NCBI RefSeq assembly: GCF_027568395.1
Contig: NZ_JANKZL010000007.1
Coordinates: 1 to 64,000, forward strand
Source: Aminobacter sp. HY435
GTDB lineage: Bacteria; Pseudomonadota; Alphaproteobacteria; Rhizobiales; Rhizobiaceae
Reading direction: 5' to 3'
Length of the DNA: 64,000 bases
Below are positions 8,622 to 17,148 of the stretch, one piece after another. A model generated the notes under the pieces. That model was not told the DNA's origin, searched no databases, and saw only the letters and a list, made by a program, of their open reading frames with translations. The position numbers were made by a program, and so were the translations under genes. Positions within the stretch are counted from its first letter, which is position 1. The number at the start of each line of letters is the position of its first letter.

Positions 8622-9136
8622 GCGAAGTTGAGCTGTTTCCCGGCCTTGTCTCTCCGCTGGGCCTGGGCACGATCCCGCATGGCGACGTGCACCTGTATTC
8701 GGGCAAGGAACTGTTGCATCGCGTCGCCGAAGGGCTTTACCCGGCGCCGCCGATCGCCGCGGTGATGAATTTCGGGCTGACCGAAGTGGATGAGGGGCGC
8801 GTCGTCTTCCGCGGCGTGCCGAACCAGCGCCATCTCAATCCGCTCGGCACGGTGCACGGTGGCTGGGCGGCGACGGTTCTCGATTCGGCTCTCGGATGCG
8901 CCGTGCATGCCACGCTCGACAAGGGCGAAGCCTACTCGACGGTCGAATTCAAGGTCAATCTGACCCGGCCGATCACGCCGAACACCGGCGAAGTCGTCTG
9001 CGAGGGCAGGGTGATCCACAGGGGCAAGACCATCGCTGTCTCCGAAGCCACGCTGAAGGACTCCAGCGGCAAGCTGTTGGCGTTCGGCACAGAGACATGT
9101 TCGATCTTTCCGGTCGCCAATCTCGCGGCGCGTTGA
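8618..9136 (+). CDS. PaaI family thioesterase (hotdog fold)
   Basis: A protein of 172 aa with the hotdog-fold thioesterase core: [20 protein letters not shown] near residues 69-88 holds the conserved HGG and nearby Asp of the PaaI/YigI type, followed by [14 protein letters not shown] and [11 protein letters not shown] strands. It probably hydrolyses an acyl-CoA; the substrate is unknown. It overlaps recO by four bases and is likely translated with it. Confidence 0.86.
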   Translation: MSEVELFPGLVSPLGLGTIPHGDVHLYSGKELLHRVAEGLYPAPPIAAVMNFGLTEVDEGRVVFRGVPNQRHLNPLGTVHGGWAATVLDSALGCAVHATLDKGEAYSTVEFKVNLTRPITPNTGEVVCEGRVIHRGKTIAVSEATLKDSSGKLLAFGTETCSIFPVANLAAR

Positions 9137-9165
9137 AATCCGGGCCAATCTGAGGGGAGCTGGCC

Positions 9166-11904
9166 ATGCTTGAAAGCCTTCTTGGCGTCATTGCCGTCGT
9201 CGCACTGATCATCATCGTCTCCAGGCAGCAGTCGCGGCTGAACCTGCTGGAGCGCGAGTTGGGGGCGCTGCGCTCACTCGTGCTGGGCGGCGTCGCCGCA
9301 GCGCCGGTGTCGAAACCGGCGGTCGAGGCGGCAGCAGCGCCTGTTGCCCTGGAGGCCGAGGTGGCGTCTGCGGACGACCAGGCGGCGATATTGCCCAGTC
9401 CGATGGAGGCTCCAAAAGGCGAGGAGCTTCCGCTGGCGGCAAGCACCGAAGCTGAAGCCGCCGTGGCCGGACCGTGGAGCGAAAAGCCCGCATCGGCCGA
9501 GACCGCTCCCTCACGTGAAAAGGCCGACATCGAGACGGCGCTCGGCACCCGCTGGGCCGTCTGGGTCGGCGGGCTGGCCCTTGCCTTCGGCGCCGTCTTC
9601 CTGATCCGCTATTCCATCGAGCAGGGCTTTTTCGGCCCCGGCGCGCGACTGACGATGGCCACGCTGCTCGGGCTTGTCCTGGTCGGCGGCGGCGAATTCA
9701 TTCGCCGCACCGGCTACCGTATTCAGGTGGAAGGGGGAGGCAGCGCCTACATCCCGGCGATCCTCACTGCGGCGGGCGCCTTCGCGCTGTTCGGCACGAT
9801 CTACGCGGCGCATGGGCTGTACGGCTTCATCGGCGCCGGCCCGGCCTTCGTCCTGCTGGGCATTGTCGGCGTAGCCACCATCGCCGCCGCGCTGGCGCAT
9901 GGTCAGGCCCTGGCCGGCCTCGGTCTGCTCGGCGCGATGGTGACGCCGGCCTTGATTTCGTCCACCGCACCGAACGTCTGGGCGCTGTTCGGCTATCTCG
10001 CCATCGTGCTGGTGGCGACCGCAGCGGTCGCCCGTATCCGCCGGTGGACGCTGCTGATCGGCGCGGCCTTTGTCGGCACCGGCCTGTGGACGCTTCTCTA
10101 TCTCGCCGACGCGCCCGTCGCCCAGTTCCCGGTGGTCCTGTTCATTAGTTCAGTGACGCTGGCGACGCTCGCCCTGCTGTGGTTGAGACCGCGCGACGAT
10201 TTGTTGACGGCGCCGCTGGACTGGCCGTCCTTCGTGCCGGCGTTCTTTGTCGCGATGACCGCACTGGTCCTGTTCATCCACCCGACCTACGCAGAACTGG
10301 GCGGTCAGCTTCGCGGGGCGATCCTTCTGCTCGCCATGCTTTTGGTGGCGCTTTACCGCTCGGCGGCCTTGGTCATGCTGTTTGCAGCAGGCGCGGTCAT
10401 CGTGCTGGTCTATCTGCGAAGCATACTCGGCGGCACCTTCGAACTCGACCTGCCGATCGGCGGATTGACGGTGGAGGGCCTGCCGATAGAGGCGGCCGGT
10501 TCGCTGCTCAGCCGCATCGGCTGGGTTGTTGGGTTGGTCTTCGCCGGCGCCGGCTTCTGGAGCGCGCGGCGGCTGGCGGCAGCCTCCCCGTGGCGCGCCG
10601 CCGCATGGACGGGCTGGGGCGTTGCCGTGCCGCTGGTCGTGGCGCTGTCGCTGTGGCTGACCTATGGCAATCCAGACCGCGATCTCGTGCGGGCGCTGAT
10701 CGCTGCAATCCTGGCCGCGGCCTTTGTCGCCGGCGGCGAGTGGATCGCCCGTGGCGAGGAGCCGCCGCTTCATGGCGGCCCGGCTGTGTCGTTCGCTCTC
10801 GGCGGGGCCGGCGTGGCCTTGCTTCTGGTGCTGCACATAGGCTTCGGGTCCGGGCTTACCACTGTCCTGCTCGGGGCATCCGCCGTTCTGCCGGCGCTTG
10901 CGACGCGCCTGCGCAGCTATCCGGCGCTCGGCTGGCTATGTGTCGGAGCGGCCATCGCCGTCCTGGTGCGGATCGCCTTCGACCCGACAATCGTCGGCGC
11001 GGATGTGCTCGGACGCACCCCGGTGTTCAATTGGCTGCTGAGCGGTTACGGCATCCCGGCGCTGGCCTTCGGCTTTGCCGCCTGGCAGCTCTCCCGAACC
11101 ACCAATGGGCGTCAGCGCCTTGTCATGGAGGCTGTGGCTGCGCTGTTCGCCCTGCTGACGGTCGCCATGCTGGTGCGTCATGCCATGAACGGCGGCGTTA
11201 TCACGTCGAATGCGCCGACCCTGGCCGAGCAGGCGATCTATACGCTTATCTCGCTCGGCGGCGCCGGCATCCTGGTAGCGCTAGACATGCGTTCGCCCAG
11301 TCCGGTGCTGCGCTACGGCTCCCTTGGCCTTGGCGTTCTCTCGGTGCTGTTCATCCTCGCCCAGCACTTCCTCGTGCTCAATCCGCTGTTCACCGACGAA
11401 GGCACAGGCCGGATTCCGTTCTTCAACCTTTTGTTCCTGGCCTACCTGCTGCCGGCGGTAGCTGCCGCAGCACTTGCTTACTACGCCCGCTCCAAGCGCC
11501 CGAAATGGTACTCGGCCATGCTGGCGCTGGCGTCGGCGTTGCTGTTGTTCGCCTACGCGACCCTGTCACTGCGCCGGCTGTTCCAGGGCGAGCACATCGG
11601 CCTGTGGGCAGGGCTAGGGCAAGTCGAGACCTACGCCTACTCGGCGCTTTGGCTGGCCATGGGCGTCGGGCTGCTCATTGCAGGCGTGACACTGCGGTCG
11701 CAGGTCCTGCGTATCGCCTCGGCCGTGCTCATCTCGGTCGCGGTCGCAAAGGTCTTCCTGTTCGACATGTCCGAGCTCCAGGGCGTGCTCAGGGCTTTGT
11801 CTTTCATCGGGCTCGGAGCGGTGCTGATCGGGATCGGGCTGTTCTACCAGCGCCTGCTCACCAGAGCGGCGCGCCAGGACGACGACGCGGCAACGAAGGC
11901 TTGA
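9166..11904 (+). CDS. DUF2339 family large membrane protein
   Basis: A protein of 912 aa. Residues 1-21 form a membrane segment, then a short charged stretch (QQSRLNLLERELGALR) and an Ala/Glu/Pro-rich linker to about residue 120; the remainder is a long run of some 25 hydrophobic helices. The entry motif ALGTRWAVWVGGLALAFGAV and RLTMATLLGLVLVGGGEFIR match DUF2339, a family of bacterial integral membrane proteins with no established role. The ATG follows GGGGAGC. It lies 29 bases after the thioesterase gene on the same strand. Confidence 0.87.
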   Translation: MLESLLGVIAVVALIIIVSRQQSRLNLLERELGALRSLVLGGVAAAPVSKPAVEAAAAPVALEAEVASADDQAAILPSPMEAPKGEELPLAASTEAEAAVAGPWSEKPASAETAPSREKADIETALGTRWAVWVGGLALAFGAVFLIRYSIEQGFFGPGARLTMATLLGLVLVGGGEFIRRTGYRIQVEGGGSAYIPAILTAAGAFALFGTIYAAHGLYGFIGAGPAFVLLGIVGVATIAAALAHGQALAGLGLLGAMVTPALISSTAPNVWALFGYLAIVLVATAAVARIRRWTLLIGAAFVGTGLWTLLYLADAPVAQFPVVLFISSVTLATLALLWLRPRDDLLTAPLDWPSFVPAFFVAMTALVLFIHPTYAELGGQLRGAILLLAMLLVALYRSAALVMLFAAGAVIVLVYLRSILGGTFELDLPIGGLTVEGLPIEAAGSLLSRIGWVVGLVFAGAGFWSARRLAAASPWRAAAWTGWGVAVPLVVALSLWLTYGNPDRDLVRALIAAILAAAFVAGGEWIARGEEPPLHGGPAVSFALGGAGVALLLVLHIGFGSGLTTVLLGASAVLPALATRLRSYPALGWLCVGAAIAVLVRIAFDPTIVGADVLGRTPVFNWLLSGYGIPALAFGFAAWQLSRTTNGRQRLVMEAVAALFALLTVAMLVRHAMNGGVITSNAPTLAEQAIYTLISLGGAGILVALDMRSPSPVLRYGSLGLGVLSVLFILAQHFLVLNPLFTDEGTGRIPFFNLLFLAYLLPAVAAAALAYYARSKRPKWYSAMLALASALLLFAYATLSLRRLFQGEHIGLWAGLGQVETYAYSALWLAMGVGLLIAGVTLRSQVLRIASAVLISVAVAKVFLFDMSELQGVLRALSFIGLGAVLIGIGLFYQRLLTRAARQDDDAATKA

Positions 11905-11926
11905 CCGAAGCTACTCAAAGCGACGT

Positions 11927-12010
11927 GCATTCGGCGTTGCCGGCGGCACCCGTCGCACCGACGACCTGTTGAACCACAGCGTCAAGCTCGGCCTCAACCG
12001 CCGCTTCTGA
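11927..12010 (+). pseudogene. C-terminal relic of an Omp25/31-like outer-membrane protein
   Basis: A frame without any start reads AFGVAGGTRRTDDLLNHSVK followed by LGLNRRF and a stop at 12008-12010. This is the final beta-strand and terminal aromatic signature of the small rhizobial outer-membrane barrels; the intact gene 300 bases downstream ends NTLKAGLNYRF. Upstream the frame runs into the end of the DUF2339 gene, so only the last 25-30 codons remain. It is probably the scar of a deletion or recombination between paralogues. A hairpin, GGCAGGCA (12027-12034) with TGCCTGCC (12054-12061), may be its old terminator. Confidence 0.6.
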
Positions 12011-12108
12011 TCGATCCCGCCCCCATGGCAGGCAGATCTCCCCCCAATCGCCTTGCCTGCCGTGCGGACGTCCTCATCCGATCGCATTAAGCTTTTGTTA
12101 ACATTACT

Positions 12109-12157
12109 GAAAGATTGCCGCATCAAATCGAACTTTATTCAGTTCGAGCAATCTTTC
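12109..12157 (+). other. Long bulged hairpin upstream of an outer-membrane protein gene
   Basis: GAAAGATTGC (12109-12118) and TCGAACT (12128-12134) together pair with the continuous right arm AGTTCGAGCAATCTTTC (12141-12157). This gives a 17-bp stem with a one-sided nine-base bulge and a TTATTC loop. The flanks are AT-rich for this genome (TTTTGTTAACATTACTG just before). It lies 155 bases before the ATG of the barrel gene and could be a leader structure or an operator. A tract of Ts does not follow, so it is not an obvious terminator. Confidence 0.5.
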
Positions 12158-12311
12158 GGCAACCGGTGAGAGCCAAGTTCCGCTCGCGTCAATGATATGG
12201 CGCACGGGACCGGCCGTCGGAAACACCTCCCTGTTGCCGCTGCGCCGACGCCCCGTCAACGGATCGCGATCGCGGATCGACGGGTCCTGAGCAATGTCGG
12301 AGCACTACACT

Positions 12312-12938
12312 ATGTCCACGCGGAATCTGTTTTTCGTTCTCATCGCCGGTCTGGCACCTGTCGTCATGCCCGCCGTCGCCCATGCGGCCGACATGGCATC
12401 GGGCTACCAGGAAAGCTCGGGCGCCTACGACTGGTCGGGCATCTATGGCGGTGGCCATGTCGGCGTTTCCAATGACGGTTTCCCGAACCCGTTCTCCAGC
12501 AAGACCGGCTGGAGCCTCGGCGGCCAGGTCGGCGCCAACTTCCAGTCCGGAATGTTCGTCTACGGCGCCGAGATGGATGCCAGCTTCTCGAACGGCACCC
12601 GCCACAACATCGCCAATGGTGCGCAGCTGGAGCGCAACTTCGACGCCGCTGCCAAGGCTCGCGCCGGCGTCGCCCTCGATCGCACGCTGGTCTACGGAAC
12701 CGCCGGTTACGGCGTGACCAAGTTCACGCCCAAGAGCAATGTCTCCTCGGGCGACAATTGGGAGGGCGGCATCCTGCTGGGCGCCGGCGTCGAGCAGGCG
12801 ATCAGCGACAAGGTCTCGGGTAAGATCGAATACAACCACGTCGACTACGGCAAGGTACGCTCGACGGTAGGCGGCGTGAAGCAGGCCGACGAACTCGGCA
12901 GCAACACGCTGAAGGCGGGCCTGAACTACCGGTTCTGA
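12312..12938 (+). CDS. Outer-membrane beta-barrel protein, Omp25/31-like porin family
   Basis: A protein of 208 aa with an N-terminal signal peptide (MSTRNLFFVLIAGLAPVVMP, cleavage after AVAHA), then DWSGIYGGGHVGVSNDG, the usual first strand of the small rhizobial/Brucella Omp25-Omp31 eight-stranded barrels, alternating beta-strand patterns, and a C-terminal Phe in GLNYRF needed for barrel insertion. Probably a structural or porin-like surface protein. The ATG at 12312 has CGGAGC seven bases upstream; an earlier in-frame ATG at 12294 would add six residues before the signal peptide. A strong terminator follows. Confidence 0.88.
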   Translation: MSTRNLFFVLIAGLAPVVMPAVAHAADMASGYQESSGAYDWSGIYGGGHVGVSNDGFPNPFSSKTGWSLGGQVGANFQSGMFVYGAEMDASFSNGTRHNIANGAQLERNFDAAAKARAGVALDRTLVYGTAGYGVTKFTPKSNVSSGDNWEGGILLGAGVEQAISDKVSGKIEYNHVDYGKVRSTVGGVKQADELGSNTLKAGLNYRF

Positions 12939-12957
12939 GACTGCGAGCGTCAATAAC

Positions 12958-12992
12958 AAAGAACCGGCGCAACGTGGTTGCGCCGGTTCTTT
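12958..12992. terminator. Bidirectional terminator between the OMP and MFS genes
   Basis: AAAGAACCGGCGCAAC (12958-12973) and GTTGCGCCGGTTCTTT (12977-12992) form a perfect 16-bp stem with a three-base loop. The A and T ends let it act on both strands, fitting two convergent genes whose stops are at 12938 and 13015. Confidence 0.85.
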
Positions 12993-13014
12993 CATGTTGG
13001 CTGAATTGAAGGCC

Positions 13015-14256
13015 TTACTCGGCCGGCGCCAGCACGGCATGGCGATCGACCGGCCGCTCCTTGATCGGCCAGTGGACCGCGGCCGCGAACAGGCCGAGCA
13101 GTACGCCGAGCCACCACACGGGATCGTATGAACCGAGGCGGTCGTAGAGATAGCCGCCGAGCCAGACGCCGAGGAACGAGCCGATCTGGTGCGAGAAGAA
13201 CACGATGCCGCCGAGCATTCCGAGGTGGCGCGTCCCGAACATGACGGCGACAAGGCCATTGGTCGGCGGCACGGTCGACAGCCACAACAGTCCCATGATG
13301 GTTGCGAAGACGATGACGCTTGCAGGCGTCTGCGGCAGGAGCAGGAACGCCGTCACCAGCACTGAGCGGGCAAGGTAGATCCAGGCGAGGAAATGCGGCT
13401 TGGAGTATTTCTGCCCGATGAAGCCCGAGGCCAGCGAGCCGATGACATTGAAGAAGCCGATCAGGGCAAGTGCGATCACCGCGTAGCGGGCGTCGATGCC
13501 GATATCCCTGATGTAGGCGGGGAAGTGGGCGGTGATGAATGCCACCTGGAAGCCGCAGACGAAAAAGCCCGAGGTGAGCAGCAGGTAGCTCCGGTGGGCG
13601 AATGCCTCCGACAAGGCCTGGCGCGCCGTCTGTTCGAATTCGACCTGGGATACCTTCCCCGACTTCGAGTTGCCGGCAAGCGGGATGGCCAGGACGGGGA
13701 TCGCCAGCATGGCGATCGACATGTAGACCAGCGTATCCGACCAGCCATAGGTGTCGATGAGGCCCTGGCTGATCGGCGCGAAGATGAACATGCCGGCCGA
13801 GCCGGCGGCCGTGCCGATGCCGAAGACGAGGCTGCGGTTTTCCGGCCTGGTGTTGCGGGCGAAGGCGGCAAGCACGATGCTGAACGAGCCTGCTGCGACG
13901 CCAAGGCCGACCAGAACGCCGCCGCTGAGATACAACATCGAGGCGCTGTCGGCATGGGCCATCATGTACAGGCCGAGCGTGTAGAGCACGGCCCCCAGGG
14001 TCAGCACGCGCCAGCTTCCGAAGCGGTCGGCGATGGCGCCGAAAATCGGCTGGCCGAGACCCCAAAACAGGTTCTGGATCGCCATGGCGAGGCCGAACGT
14101 GGTGCGGTCCCAGCCTTTTTCGGCGAGCATCGGCAACTGGAAGAAACCCATCGACGAACGCGGTCCGAAGGTCAGCGCTGCAATCAGGCAGCCGCAGATG
14201 ATGATCAGCCACGGCACGCTGCTGCGCGACCTGCTGTTCATTGCCGTTGCCGTCAT
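13015..14256 (-). CDS. MFS transporter
   Basis: A protein of 413 aa with twelve predicted membrane helices. The signature GQPIFGAIADRFGSWRVLTL between helices 2 and 3 is the major facilitator motif A. The layout resembles the oxalate/formate antiporter-like and monocarboxylate group of MFS proteins, but the substrate is not evident. The ATG at 14256 has GGGAGA upstream; a longer frame reaching 14493 runs into the neighbouring sigma factor and is rejected. It is divergent from the ECF sigma gene and converges on the OMP gene. Confidence 0.87.
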   Translation of the reverse strand: MTATAMNSRSRSSVPWLIIICGCLIAALTFGPRSSMGFFQLPMLAEKGWDRTTFGLAMAIQNLFWGLGQPIFGAIADRFGSWRVLTLGAVLYTLGLYMMAHADSASMLYLSGGVLVGLGVAAGSFSIVLAAFARNTRPENRSLVFGIGTAAGSAGMFIFAPISQGLIDTYGWSDTLVYMSIAMLAIPVLAIPLAGNSKSGKVSQVEFEQTARQALSEAFAHRSYLLLTSGFFVCGFQVAFITAHFPAYIRDIGIDARYAVIALALIGFFNVIGSLASGFIGQKYSKPHFLAWIYLARSVLVTAFLLLPQTPASVIVFATIMGLLWLSTVPPTNGLVAVMFGTRHLGMLGGIVFFSHQIGSFLGVWLGGYLYDRLGSYDPVWWLGVLLGLFAAAVHWPIKERPVDRHAVLAPAE

Positions 14257-14353
14257 CGTTGCATCTCCCGTGAGAACCCGGTTTCTATCCGATCCGTGCC
14301 GATGTTCAAAATCAATTGAACTAGCGGATGCTTCAACTTTTCTGATGGATTGT

Positions 14354-14379
14354 GGAATAGACCGCGCGCCTGAAGCGTT
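14354..14379 (+). promoter_or_regulatory. ECF-type promoter upstream of the sigma factor gene
   Basis: GGAAT at 14354-14358 and CGTT at 14376-14379 with a 17-base spacer resemble GGAAC-N16/17-CGTT, the pattern of several ECF sigma factors including the rhizobial general stress factor. It lies about 115 bases before the sigma ATG, suggesting autoregulation. One base of the -35 differs from the best-known consensus. Confidence 0.5.
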
Positions 14380-14491
14380 ATTTGGATGATTGGGTGACCG
14401 ACGGGTGCTGCACCAGAGTTCGGCCGCTTGCGTTGCGCTGGCAACGCGCGTTGAATCGGCGTGCAGAGAGGGCGAGTTGCGATCCGCGGTC

Positions 14492-15010
14492 ATGGACGAG
14501 AAGAAAGCAGCGATCCTTCAGGAAATACCGCGCCTGCGCCGCTATGCGCGCGCGCTCATGCGCGACCGCGACGCCGCCGACGACCTTGTCCAGGACTGCC
14601 TCGAGCGGGCGCTCTTGCGCATGGAAAGTTGGCGTACCGGAGAAAGCCCCAGGAGGTGGCTGTTTACGATCATGCATCATCTGTTCATCGACCATGTGCG
14701 CAAGGTTAACCGGCGCGGCGAGGCGGCGATCCTGCCGCTCGACGCGCACGAGGCCTTGGCCACGCCCGGCATGCAGGCCGAAACTGTTGCCTCGCGCGAG
14801 ATCGTCGATGCATTGCAGGCGATCAGCCCCGACAGGCGGGCAGCGCTGGTGATGGTCGGTATCGAAGGGTTTTCATATGCCGAGGCGGCGACCATGCTTG
14901 GCATTCCCGCCGGGACGCTGATGTCGCGAATTGCGCGTGGCCGCGAAGAGCTTCGCGCGCTGCTGGACGATCAGGCCCGGCGCCGGACGATAAGGATCGT
15001 CGAGAGATGA
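14492..15010 (+). CDS. RNA polymerase sigma factor, ECF subfamily
   Basis: A protein of 172 aa. Region 2 is seen in LRRYARALMRDRDAADDLVQ and the FTIMHHLFIDHVRK segment; region 4 in RAALVMVGIEGFSYAEAATM and the recognition helix GIPAGTLMSRIARGREELR. It directs RNA polymerase to a specific set of stress or envelope promoters. The next gene starts four bases before its stop and looks like its anti-sigma factor. Start choice is uncertain: the ATG at 14492 has no close binding site, whereas a TTG at 14477 has GAGAGGG four bases upstream. Confidence 0.92.
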   Translation: MDEKKAAILQEIPRLRRYARALMRDRDAADDLVQDCLERALLRMESWRTGESPRRWLFTIMHHLFIDHVRKVNRRGEAAILPLDAHEALATPGMQAETVASREIVDALQAISPDRRAALVMVGIEGFSYAEAATMLGIPAGTLMSRIARGREELRALLDDQARRRTIRIVER

Positions 15011-15801
15011 ACGCGCGCAACTTTACAGACCGCGATATCCACCTGGCAATCGATGGCGAATTGCCGGAGGACGAACGCGCCGCCTACCAGGCCTGGCTGG
15101 AAGCCAATCCGGACATGAAGGCGAAGAGCCAGCGTTACGCGGCGGACAATGCCGCGCTGGGCGGCCTGTTTGTCGGCGTTCTCGACGAGCCCGTTCCGAT
15201 GCGCCTTGCGGCTGTGATCGAAGGCGATACGCCGAAACGCAAGTCGAGCCCGCCGTGGTGGCGCATGGCGGCGGCTGCGACGTTGCTTGTGGCAGGCGGA
15301 CTTGGCGGATACCTGCTGGGGACGAACGGACTAGGTTCGCCCGTCGGTTCCGATGATCGCATGGCAGAGCAGGCGATTGCCGCCCATCTGACGTTTGCCG
15401 GCGACAAGAACCGGCCGGTCGAGGTCGATGGCTCCAACCCGGACTATCTGACCGGTTGGCTGTCCAAGCGCACCGGCCTGAAGCTCGTGGCGCCCGATCT
15501 CAGCAACAATGGCTTCCAGTTGCTCGGTGGCCGGCTGGTGCCGGCTGGCGGCAACACGGCGGCGCTGATGCTTTATGCCGACGCCGAGGGCAACCGCATT
15601 TCGGTGTATGTCATCGCCGAGGGCGGCGAGCGCTCCAAGGGCACTTTCACGCTGGCGAGCGGTGGGCCGGAAGCGATCTACTGGGAGGATGAGGGCTATG
15701 GCTGCGTCATCGTCGGCACCCTGCCGCCGCAGGAACTCGGCGTTGTCGCCCGGGACGCCTACAAGCAACTGATCGCCGGGGCAGGGATGGCACGGTCCTA
15801 A
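15007..15801 (+). CDS. Membrane-anchored anti-sigma factor
   Basis: A protein of 264 aa overlapping the sigma gene by four bases. The N-terminal segment FTDRDIHLAIDGELPEDERA has the helical character of an anti-sigma domain but lacks the HxxxCxxC zinc motif. A single membrane helix (near residues 83-104, MAAAATLLVAGGLGGYLLG) leads to a periplasmic domain of about 160 residues containing YLTGWLSKRTGLKLVAPDLS, as in transmembrane regulators of the ChrR-less, RskA-like or PrtR-like kind. It probably holds the sigma factor inactive until an envelope signal arrives. The signal is unknown. Confidence 0.86.
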   Translation: MNARNFTDRDIHLAIDGELPEDERAAYQAWLEANPDMKAKSQRYAADNAALGGLFVGVLDEPVPMRLAAVIEGDTPKRKSSPPWWRMAAAATLLVAGGLGGYLLGTNGLGSPVGSDDRMAEQAIAAHLTFAGDKNRPVEVDGSNPDYLTGWLSKRTGLKLVAPDLSNNGFQLLGGRLVPAGGNTAALMLYADAEGNRISVYVIAEGGERSKGTFTLASGGPEAIYWEDEGYGCVIVGTLPPQELGVVARDAYKQLIAGAGMARS

Positions 15802-16041
15802 GGCAGTCGGTCGGTCGCCTGCCCGGCGACAGGCTCACCATGGGGATAATATTGGGCTGGTCGAGCCCCATCGCTTTTCAAACGAATCCCTATGAGATTC
15901 ATATCCTCGTCGAGCCCTGCTCCATGTCACAATAAGGCCCGAATCGGAGCGTGACTGCGCAGTGCATTTGAGGCACTGCGAGCGCCTCGGACGGACATAT
16001 CCATCAGGGCTTCTCCGCCCAGACGAGGTTCTCAGGACCAG
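15802..16041. other. Intergenic region
   Basis: These 240 bases hold no recognised gene or RNA. Short inverted pieces are present (GGGCT-GGTCG-AGCCC near 15852) but none resembles a known element. A promoter for the GNAT-C39 gene is expected here; none is clear. Confidence 0.4.
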
Positions 16042-17148
16042 ATGGCAGCCGACATTCGTACGGCCCGCGCTGAAGATGTCGATGCGCTTGTCGCCATCGA
16101 AAACGCCGTGTTCCCAGGCGACCGCATTTCGCGCCGCTCCTTCCGCCAGCTCATCGACCATGAAACCGCCGAGGCGCTCGTCGCCGAGGCCGCCGGCAAG
16201 ATTGCCGGCTACGCCATGGTGCTGTTTCGCAAGGGCAGCGGCGTGGCGCGGCTTTATTCCTTCGCCATCGCCCCGGATCTCGGCGGCAAAGGCATTGGCC
16301 GCGGCCTGCTCGACGCCGCCGAGCGCGTCGCCTACGCGCATGGTCGCATGATGATGCGGCTCGAGGTCCGTGAGGACAATCTCCGCGCCATCAGGCTCTA
16401 CGAGCAGAACGGCTATCGCCGCATCGGCCAGGAGCCTGACTATTACGAAGACGGCATGACCGCTCTGCGCTACGAGAAGATGCTGCGGGGCGAGGTGCCG
16501 ATCACCACGAAGGTGCCGTTCTACGCCCAGACCTGCGACTTCACCTGCGGGCCTTGCTGCCTGATGATGGCGATGGCCAACTTCGACCGGAAGTTTGTGC
16601 CGGATCCGGTGATGGAGATCAGGCTGTGGCGCGAGGCGACGACCATCTTCATGATGTCGGGGCCGGGCGGCTGCGAACCTTTCGGGCTGGCGGTGGCGGC
16701 ATTTGAGGCCGGGCTCGGTACCGAGATACTCGTCTCGGCTGAAGGCGCGCTGTTCCTGCAGTCGGTGCGCAGCGCCGAGAAGCGCCGGGTGATGGAGCTT
16801 GCGCAGGCCGACTTCCGCGCTCGCGCCGACAAATACGCAATCCCGGTCGCCTACCGGCCGTTCGGGCTCGACGACATCAGGGCGCGGCTGGCCGAGGGCA
16901 AGCTGGCGCTGGTGCTGATCTCAGGCTTCATCATGTTCGGCAAGAAGGTGCCGCACTGGGTGCTCGCCATCGGCGACGACGGCGGCCACATACTGATCCA
17001 CGATCCCTGGATAGAGGACGAACAGCGCGAGACGGCCTCCGATGCCGCCAACATTCCCGTTCCCTACGACATCTTCATGCGCATGGCCCAGTTCGGCGCC
17101 GACGGCCTGCGTGCAGCCATCATCCTCGGAAAGTCCGCCAGAAAATGA
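16042..17148 (+). CDS. GNAT acetyltransferase fused to a C39-like peptidase
   Basis: A fusion of 368 aa. Residues 1-150 are a RimI-like GNAT domain: FAIAPDLGGKGIGRGLLDAA is the acetyl-CoA binding motif A, followed by RLEVREDNLRAIRLYEQNGY. Residues 155-368 are a papain-fold peptidase C39-like domain: PFYAQTCDFTCGPCCLMMAM carries the catalytic Cys, KVPHWVLAIGDDGGH the His and LIHDPW the Asp. There is no signal peptide or ABC transporter part, so it acts in the cytoplasm. It overlaps the RimK-like ligase by four bases. Joint action on a peptide (ligation, trimming, N-acetylation) is inferred; the substrate is unknown. Confidence 0.87.
   Translation: MAADIRTARAEDVDALVAIENAVFPGDRISRRSFRQLIDHETAEALVAEAAGKIAGYAMVLFRKGSGVARLYSFAIAPDLGGKGIGRGLLDAAERVAYAHGRMMMRLEVREDNLRAIRLYEQNGYRRIGQEPDYYEDGMTALRYEKMLRGEVPITTKVPFYAQTCDFTCGPCCLMMAMANFDRKFVPDPVMEIRLWREATTIFMMSGPGGCEPFGLAVAAFEAGLGTEILVSAEGALFLQSVRSAEKRRVMELAQADFRARADKYAIPVAYRPFGLDDIRARLAEGKLALVLISGFIMFGKKVPHWVLAIGDDGGHILIHDPWIEDEQRETASDAANIPVPYDIFMRMAQFGADGLRAAIILGKSARK

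Noticed and set aside
10179-11972. Plus-strand frame of 597 codons inside the DUF2339 gene
   Set aside because: It is a +1 shadow of the hydrophobic reading frame, Arg- and Gly-rich with no membrane pattern or motif.
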